Shown: positions 6,108-10,653 of the stretch, in pieces
How the letters are laid out: every line of letters starts with the position of its first letter
How positions within the stretch are numbered: the first letter of the stretch is position 1
Assembly: GCA_945861195.1 (NCBI GenBank)
Contig: CAMATS010000049.1
Span: 1-10,653, forward strand
Direction of reading: 5' to 3'
Source of the DNA: Rhodoferax sp. OV413
GTDB taxonomy: Bacteria > Pseudomonadota > Gammaproteobacteria > Burkholderiales > Burkholderiaceae_C
Length of the DNA: 10,653 nucleotides
Position numbers and translations under genes: made by a program
Notes under the pieces: generated by a model
Database searches by the model: none
The model's input: only the letters and a program-made list of their open reading frames with translations
Told to the model about the DNA's origin: nothing

Positions 6108-7727
6108 TCAGCCCAGCACCTTGGTGGCTGCGGCATTCAGCTTGGGTGGCGTTTCAAAAGTGTGAAAAGGCGCTGGCGAGGGTATCTCCCACTCCAGGCC
6201 CTCGGCCCCTTCCCACGGATTTTGGGGTGCTTTTTCGCCCTTGCCCATCATGGTGGGCAACACAATGAAGAAAAAGAAATAGACCTGCGCCAGACCAAAT
6301 GCAAAGCCACCCAGCGAAGCCACGACATTGAAATCAGCGAACTGCATCGGGTAGTCGGCATAGCGGCGTGGCATGCCCGCCAAACCGAGGAAGTGCATGG
6401 GGAAGAAGGTGACGTTAAAGGCAATCAGCGACCACCAAAAGTGAATCTTGCCACGGGTTTCGTTGTACATCACGCCTGTCCACTTCGGTACCCAGTAGTA
6501 GTAGCCGGCAAACATGGCGTACAGCGACCCGGCCACCAGCACATAGTGGAAGTGCGCCACCACGTAATAGGTGTCCTGCAGCTGGATATCAATGGGCGCC
6601 ATCGCCAGGATCAGGCCGGTGAACCCGCCCATGGTGAATACGAAGATAAAACCCACGGCGAACAGCATTGGCGTCTCGAAGGTCATCGAGCCCTGCCACA
6701 TGGTGGCAATCCAGTTGAAAATCTTGACGGCGGTAGGCACTGCAATCAGCATCGTCGCATACATGAAAAACAACTGGCCAGTTACCGGCATACCGGTGGT
6801 GAACATGTGGTGGGCCCAGACGATGAAGGACAAAATGGCAATGCTCGAGGTGGCGTACACCATGGAGGCATAGCCGAACAGCTTTTTGCGCGAGAAGGCC
6901 GGCACGATCTGGCTGACGATGCCAAAAGCCGGCAAGATCATGATGTAAACCTCGGGGTGGCCGAAGAACCAAAAGATGTGTTGGTACATCACTGGGTCCC
7001 CGCCACCTGCCGGGTTGAAGAAGCTGGTGCCAAAGTGGCGGTCAGTCAGGGTCATGGTGATGGCACCGGCAAGCACCGGCATCACGGCAATCAGCAAATA
7101 AGCGGTGATCAGCCAAGTCCAGGCGAACATGGGCATCTTCATCAGCGTCATGCCAGGCGCACGCATGTTGAGGATGGTGACAATGATGTTGATCGAGCCC
7201 ATGATCGATGAGGCGCCAAGAATATGCAGGGCGAAAATACCCATATCCATGCTGGGACCCATTTGAAGCGTCAGCGGCGCATACAAGGTCCAGCCGGCCG
7301 CCGGCGCACCTCCAGGCATGAAAAACGAGCCTGCGAGCATCAGACCGGCAGGGATCAGCAGCCAGAAGCTGAAATTATTCATACGGGCAAAAGCCATGTC
7401 AGCCGCGCCAATTTGCAGCGGAACCATCCAGTTGGCGAAGCCGACAAAGCCTGGCATGATGGCCCCAAAAACCATAATCAGGCCATGCATGGTGGTGAGT
7501 TGGTTAAACAACTCAGGGTTCACAAACTGCAGGCCAGGCTGAAACAACTCGGCACGGATCAACATTGCCAGCGCACCACCGACGATCAGCATGGTGAAGC
7601 TGAACAACAAGTACATGGTGCCGATGTCTTTGTGGTTGGTGGCATAGACCCAGCGCCGCCAGCCCGTTGGGGCATGGCCGTGGTGGTCGTCATGGGCGTG
7701 GTCGTGGTGGTCTAGGACGGCACTCAT
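6108..7727 (-). CDS. ctaD: Cytochrome c oxidase subunit I (aa3 type, A1 family)
   Basis: Subunit I is the catalytic core that reduces O2 at the heme a3-CuB site and pumps protons. It is 539 residues with about twelve TM helices. Ligands seen are H81 in TTMHGLIMVF (heme a), H257 in GHPEVY with Y261 of the His-Tyr cross-link, H306/H307 in WAHHMF (CuB), and H392/H394 in AHFHYVLV (hemes a3 and a). Proton-path residues are present: D110 (IGAADMAF) and E259 for the D-path, K335 (TAVKIFNW) for the K-path. The Glu in GHPEVY places it in the A1 heme-copper oxidases. The N-terminal 20 residues are rich in His and Asp (DHHDHAHDDHHGH), a possible metal-binding tail. The start is ATG at 7725-7727, 41 bp after coxB. 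Confidence 0.98.
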   Translation of the reverse strand: MSAVLDHHDHAHDDHHGHAPTGWRRWVYATNHKDIGTMYLLFSFTMLIVGGALAMLIRAELFQPGLQFVNPELFNQLTTMHGLIMVFGAIMPGFVGFANWMVPLQIGAADMAFARMNNFSFWLLIPAGLMLAGSFFMPGGAPAAGWTLYAPLTLQMGPSMDMGIFALHILGASSIMGSINIIVTILNMRAPGMTLMKMPMFAWTWLITAYLLIAVMPVLAGAITMTLTDRHFGTSFFNPAGGGDPVMYQHIFWFFGHPEVYIMILPAFGIVSQIVPAFSRKKLFGYASMVYATSSIAILSFIVWAHHMFTTGMPVTGQLFFMYATMLIAVPTAVKIFNWIATMWQGSMTFETPMLFAVGFIFVFTMGGFTGLILAMAPIDIQLQDTYYVVAHFHYVLVAGSLYAMFAGYYYWVPKWTGVMYNETRGKIHFWWSLIAFNVTFFPMHFLGLAGMPRRYADYPMQFADFNVVASLGGFAFGLAQVYFFFFIVLPTMMGKGEKAPQNPWEGAEGLEWEIPSPAPFHTFETPPKLNAAATKVLG

Positions 7728-7768
7728 TGTGAGGTCTTTCTCAAAGGGTAAATTTTGGCAAACGGGGG

Positions 7769-8962
7769 CTATTTGCGGGCGGCAGTCACATCAGCGGGCT
7801 GCACCACTTGGCCGGTCTTGTTGGACCAATTGTTTTTGGTAAAGGTGATGACCGCGGCTATTTCGGTGTCGCTGAGCTGCTTCCAGGCCGGCATGCTGCC
7901 GTTGTTTTGGCCATTGAGCAAAATAGTTATCTGTTTGTTTTTGTCGGCGTCAAGAACCACAGTCGCGCCGTCCAAGGCCTTGACCGGACCGACTCCTTTG
8001 CCATTGGCCTGGTGGCAGGCGGCGCAATTGGCGGCATAGACTTTTTCGCCGCGCAGCGTGATTTCTTCTACAGTCCAGACTTTGGTCGGGTCATCCGCTT
8101 TGGCGGCAAGTTTTTTCTTTTCTGCGCTGACCCAGGCGCTGTAGTCTTCGGCCGACACCACTTTCACATGGATGGGCATGTAGGCATGCTCCTTGCCGCA
8201 CAGCTCAACGCATTGGCCGTGGTAATCACCGATTTTTTCGGCCCGAAACCAGGTGTCGCGGACAAAGCCGGGAATTGCGTCTTGTTTGATGCCAAAAGAT
8301 GGCACCATAAAGCCGTGAATCACATCATTGGCGGTGGTGATGATGCGGATCTTTTTATCCACAGGGACCACCATGGGGTTGTCCACCTTGAGCAGGTAGT
8401 CGTCCATGACGACGCCAGCTTTCGGGCCACCATTGTTGGACAGCTCCCGGTGCGAGGCATCCAGTGCCGAGGTGAACCCAATGCCCTCGCCCTCGCCCTT
8501 GATGTAGTCGTAGCCCCATTTCCACTGCATACCGGTGGCCTTGATGGTGAGGTCAGCGTTGGTGGTGTCTTTCATGGCCACGATCACCTTGGTGGCAGGA
8601 AGCGCCATCAGGATGACGATGATGAAGGGCACGATGGTCCAGACGATTTCAACGGTGGCAGATTCATGAAAATTCGCCGCCTTGTGACCCACCGATTTGC
8701 GATGTTTCCAGATGGAATAGAACATCACGCCAAACACCGCCAAGAAGATAACTGTGCACAAAATCAGCATGAACCAGTGCAACCACGCCTGCTCTGCAGC
8801 AATTTTCGTGACCGCAGGATGCAGGTTGAGCTGCCTGACAGCTGGGCCGCCGGGTAGATCACCGACAGCATGGGCCGCCGTACCCAGAGCCGAACCGGCC
8901 CAAACCAGGGTGCTTGACAGGGGGGCGAAAAACTTAGTGCGAATACGCTTCATCATGTTCAC
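7769..8962 (-). CDS. coxB: Cytochrome c oxidase subunit II with fused C-terminal cytochrome c domain
   Basis: CoxB takes electrons from a c-type cytochrome through its CuA centre and passes them to subunit I. The 397-residue product has a probable signal peptide (about 1-32, ending AAHA), two TM helices (about 60-84 and 105-125), and a periplasmic cupredoxin domain. CuA ligands are H216 (VIHGFMVPSFG) and CVELCGKEHAYM, giving C251, E253, C255, H259 and M262. After a linker (about 270-300) comes a mono-heme cytochrome c domain with CAACH (C313, C316, H317) and a likely axial Met357 in GSMPAW. This fusion is characteristic of caa3-type enzymes. The start could be GTG at 8960-8962, with AAGG 9 nt upstream, or ATG at 8954-8956 or 8951-8953; the mature protein is unaffected. 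It lies 46 bp after the DUF2244 gene. Confidence 0.97.
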   Translation of the reverse strand: MNMMKRIRTKFFAPLSSTLVWAGSALGTAAHAVGDLPGGPAVRQLNLHPAVTKIAAEQAWLHWFMLILCTVIFLAVFGVMFYSIWKHRKSVGHKAANFHESATVEIVWTIVPFIIVILMALPATKVIVAMKDTTNADLTIKATGMQWKWGYDYIKGEGEGIGFTSALDASHRELSNNGGPKAGVVMDDYLLKVDNPMVVPVDKKIRIITTANDVIHGFMVPSFGIKQDAIPGFVRDTWFRAEKIGDYHGQCVELCGKEHAYMPIHVKVVSAEDYSAWVSAEKKKLAAKADDPTKVWTVEEITLRGEKVYAANCAACHQANGKGVGPVKALDGATVVLDADKNKQITILLNGQNNGSMPAWKQLSDTEIAAVITFTKNNWSNKTGQVVQPADVTAARK

Positions 8963-9008
8963 TTTTCATTACCTTAAATGCTGGGCTGTGCGCGGACTGC
9001 GTCGCTGC

Positions 9009-9476
9009 TCAAGCCATGCGCAATGCCATGCGGATTTCCTTGGCCAAGACCGGCCGTAACTCAGGTCGCACGTAGCGCCCGACCTGAACTGATCGACCCT
9101 GGCCATAGACCTCAATGAGCGAGTTGTCGCCAGTTTTTGGCTCAACCCGCACCCACTCGCGGCGAAATTCAAAGCGCTCTAGCTTGCCGGCGTTCTCTAG
9201 CTCAACCACCAAGTGATGGTCGCGCAAATGAATCGCCTCACCGTCTGAGGCATGCCGGGCATAAACCAAAAAGCAGCCGCCAACCGCCAGTAATTCGAGC
9301 CAAGCAAATGGCATCACCAGGGTGGCTCCCTGAAACCAGAAGGCAGTGGCGATAACCATGGAGACTGCGCACATGGACATGTAAAACCAGGCCAATTGCT
9401 TCGGGCTGACAGCGCAATTGCGGCGTAACAACCAGTCGACGTTTTGTCCTTGAACTGTGGCGAAGCGAAAAACCAT
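9009..9476 (-). CDS. DUF2244 family membrane protein
   Basis: This 155-residue protein fits the DUF2244 pattern. It has a short N-terminal segment with LLRRNCAVSPKQL (16-28), two TM helices (about 29-48 and 53-72), and a C-terminal soluble beta-rich domain. That domain contains HHLVVEL, EFRREWVRVE (122 region) and VQVGRYVRPELRPVLAKEIR. The function of the family is unknown. It often precedes coxB in proteobacterial oxidase clusters, so a role in oxidase assembly or membrane quality control is inferred from position. The start is ATG at 9474-9476, with no clear Shine-Dalgarno sequence. It follows a 133-bp gap after the methyltransferase gene, the largest intergenic space in the window, and is probably the first gene of the oxidase operon. 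Confidence 0.85.
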   Translation of the reverse strand: MVFRFATVQGQNVDWLLRRNCAVSPKQLAWFYMSMCAVSMVIATAFWFQGATLVMPFAWLELLAVGGCFLVYARHASDGEAIHLRDHHLVVELENAGKLERFEFRREWVRVEPKTGDNSLIEVYGQGRSVQVGRYVRPELRPVLAKEIRMALRMA

Positions 9477-9562
9477 ATAAGTTAGTGTGGTGGCGCTGTT
9501 GCTGTGTCTGGGGTCTGTTGGGTCTACACAACCCCGGCATTTTGGCGCTCCAGCAGGCAGAA

Positions 9563-9568
9563 ATTGTA
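9563..9568 (-). promoter_or_regulatory. Candidate -10 element for the oxidase operon
   Basis: On the minus strand the hexamer TACAAT matches five of six bases of the sigma-70 -10 consensus. It lies in the 133-bp gap between the methyltransferase gene and the DUF2244 gene, about 87 bp upstream of the latter's ATG. No good -35 box stands at 17 bp (CAAGGG is poor), so it would be weak or activator-dependent. This gap is the most likely place for the promoter of the coxB-coxC operon. The assignment is inference from one hexamer. Confidence 0.25.
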
Positions 9569-9609
9569 GCCCACCCCCGGAATTACCCTTGGATCACCAT
9601 GCCAGCCCC

Positions 9610-10497
9610 TCAGCCACCTGCCGAGCGGCTTTTGGCCGGGCGCAATGTGTCGCGCATTTGGGCCAGCGACAAGACGGTTTCAGGGCGCACGCTCAGGCGA
9701 GGCGAGGGCTTGAATGCATGCCCGTAAATGACCTCAAACTCCAATTGCAGCGGTCGCTGCTCCAATTCGTCAAGCAGTTCGCGCCGCCACTGCCGTCCAC
9801 GCAAAGCGGCAAAACGCTGGGGCTGCAGATTGCGGCCCAGGCCACGCAACTCCTCCAGCAGGCGCTCGGGTGTGGCAAAGCTCAGCGTGATGCGTTCCAT
9901 GTCCATCACCGGCTCAGCGAACCCGGCTTGGACCAGCATGTCGCCCCAGTCGTGCATGTCAGTAAATTGGTGCGTGGGGGCGGGCCAAGCCTTGGCCCGG
10001 TAGACCTCGCGCAGCCCGCTCAGGGTATCCGGACCCAGGCAGGAGAACATCACAAAACCATCCACTTCCAGAGCCCGGTGCCATTGCCCGATCAGCGCCT
10101 GCGGGTCGGCCGCCATGTGCAGGGCCATATTCGCCCACAGCATCTGCACTGAACTCTCGGGCGGAATATCAAAGGGGGCAGGCCCACGCTTCCAGCCTGC
10201 CAATGTCCACCAGGGCTTTCGCAGTCGAGCCTGGGCATAGGACGCCCGCTCAGGGGTGAACTCGGTCACATGGCAAGTCGCTTGGGGGTAGCGCCGGGCG
10301 ATGAGTTGGTGGGTTTGCAGGCCGCCGTTAACAGGCTGCCAGTGGGCCCATGCCGTGGGTTGGCGCTTGATCCATGCCAGCCGCTCCTCCATGCGTCGGC
10401 CTACCTCCTCATGCAGCCAGGGCGATGGGCTGGGTGCCTGCTGCTGCCAGTGGCTGGCAGCCTGTGGGTCTATGGTGGGGGGGCGCTGGGTGAGCAT
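9610..10497 (-). CDS. BioC-like SAM-dependent methyltransferase
   Basis: The 295-residue product resembles the BioC/malonyl-ACP O-methyltransferase group. LWANMALHMAADP (about 120-132) corresponds to the BioC post-motif 'WSNLALHWxxDP', followed by MFSCLGPDTLSGLREVY (150-166) and FTDMHDWGDMLVQAGFAEPVMDME, all typical of BioC. BioC methylates malonyl-ACP to start pimelate synthesis for biotin. The N-terminal SAM-binding loop is unusual: where a DxGxGxG motif is expected, the sequence reads WAHWQPVNGGLQTHQLI, so cofactor binding may be altered and the activity is uncertain. The frame stays open to 10629, but I chose ATG 10495-10497. The longer form would overlap the start of the divergent comF gene and adds sequence unlike the family. 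It is 34 bp from comF and not clearly part of the oxidase operon. Confidence 0.82.
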   Translation of the reverse strand: MLTQRPPTIDPQAASHWQQQAPSPSPWLHEEVGRRMEERLAWIKRQPTAWAHWQPVNGGLQTHQLIARRYPQATCHVTEFTPERASYAQARLRKPWWTLAGWKRGPAPFDIPPESSVQMLWANMALHMAADPQALIGQWHRALEVDGFVMFSCLGPDTLSGLREVYRAKAWPAPTHQFTDMHDWGDMLVQAGFAEPVMDMERITLSFATPERLLEELRGLGRNLQPQRFAALRGRQWRRELLDELEQRPLQLEFEVIYGHAFKPSPRLSVRPETVLSLAQMRDTLRPAKSRSAGG

Positions 10498-10517
10498 GGC
10501 TACAAGCAGTCCTGCAG

Positions 10518-10525
10518 AGTATATT
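10518..10525. promoter_or_regulatory. Overlapping divergent -10-like boxes between methyltransferase gene and comF
   Basis: The 34-bp gap between the two divergent starts contains AGTATATT. On the plus strand it reads TATATT (10520-10525) and on the minus strand TATACT (10518-10523), each five of six matches to the -10 consensus. The plus-strand box ends 6 bp before the comF ATG, which would make a nearly leaderless comF message. The minus-strand box is 20 bp before the methyltransferase ATG. Neither has a good -35 at the usual distance. The short AT-rich patch is real; promoter function is a guess. Confidence 0.25.
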
Positions 10526-10531
10526 GACCCC

Positions 10532-10653
10532 ATGTTTGCAGCTTTACTCAAGGGGCTATCGGCGGGCTTGCCCAGCCAGTGCCTGGTTTGCCGCAGCTGG
10601 CCCGAAAGGTCTTTGTGTGAGCCCTGCATCAGCCGTTTCGCCCAGCCTCAGCT
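10532..10653 (+). CDS. comF: ComF family protein (5' part only)
   Basis: This is a plus-strand gene starting at ATG 10532-10534 and cut by the window edge after 40 codons. The visible N-terminus has two CxxC pairs, QCLVCRSW and SLCEPC (Cys17, Cys20, Cys29, Cys32). This is the small zinc-finger that opens ComF/GntX-type proteins before their phosphoribosyltransferase domain. ComF is needed for DNA uptake in natural transformation; its exact biochemical role is unsettled. The phosphoribosyltransferase domain lies beyond the window. Divergence from a BioC-like methyltransferase gene is, from memory, a familiar arrangement in betaproteobacteria. The identification rests on the Cys pattern and gene context. 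Confidence 0.8.
   Translation, partial: MFAALLKGLSAGLPSQCLVCRSWPERSLCEPCISRFAQPQ

Noticed and set aside
6093..7211. A 372-codon plus-strand frame opposite ctaD
   Set aside because: It is His/Gly-rich shadow coding opposite a highly conserved subunit I gene, with no domain and no ribosome site.
7808..8857. A 349-codon plus-strand frame opposite coxB
   Set aside because: It is a compositional shadow of coxB, rich in Gly/His/Asp, with no protein family resemblance.
8940..8975. An 11-codon open frame (MKSEHDEAYSH) overlapping the coxB start in another frame
   Set aside because: It is too short and overlaps the coxB initiation region. There is no evidence that it acts as a leader peptide.
9500..9545. 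Short direct GGGTCT repeats and 5-bp inverted repeats in the leader before the DUF2244 gene
   Set aside because: The repeats are short and do not form a convincing stable structure or known operator. They may be chance in a GC-rich region.

Overview
The window is a terminal-oxidase gene cluster from a betaproteobacterium. The gene order and protein sequences look like Comamonadaceae (Rhodoferax/Polaromonas-like). That lineage call comes from recalled gene order and protein character, not from a database search. Nearly everything is on the minus strand, packed with 4-bp ATGA overlaps and short gaps, so the cluster reads from right to left.

Right end (9610-10653): a divergent gene pair. The 5' end of comF (competence, zinc-finger amidophosphoribosyltransferase-like) runs off the window on the plus strand. 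A BioC-like SAM methyltransferase runs on the minus strand, with only 34 bp between the two starts.

Middle (4215-9476, minus): a DUF2244 membrane protein, then the structural and assembly genes of an aa3/caa3-type cytochrome c oxidase. In order these are coxB (CuA subunit II with a fused C-terminal cytochrome c domain), ctaD (subunit I, heme a/a3-CuB), a 36-residue single-TM assembly protein, ctaG (CuB copper delivery), a DUF2970 one-TM protein and coxC (subunit III). This unit ends at a hairpin that can act as a terminator on both strands (4167-4192).

Switch point (3936-4145, plus): one small gene, a DUF2909 twin-transmembrane protein, is the only complete plus-strand gene. It converges on coxC and diverges from surf1, with 15 bp between the surf1 and DUF2909 start codons. 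It splits the cluster into two minus-strand units.

Left (1-3920, minus): maturation genes. These are surf1 (heme a insertion), a membrane-anchored thioredoxin-fold/SCO-like protein with a CxxxC motif, ctaA (heme A synthase), ctaB (heme O synthase) and a 3'-truncated SCO family copper chaperone. CtaB makes heme O from heme B, CtaA makes heme A, and Surf1 helps place it in CtaD. CtaG and Sco load CuB and CuA respectively, and CoxB, CtaD and CoxC form the enzyme.

I see no mobile element, CRISPR array, tRNA or rRNA, and no intergenic stretch over about 135 bp. The cluster is mostly canonical. The points worth a second look are the orientation and spacing of the DUF2909 gene, the SCO-like protein lacking the usual copper His, the tiny assembly ORF, the degenerate SAM motif in the BioC-like protein, and some homopolymer and start-codon details.
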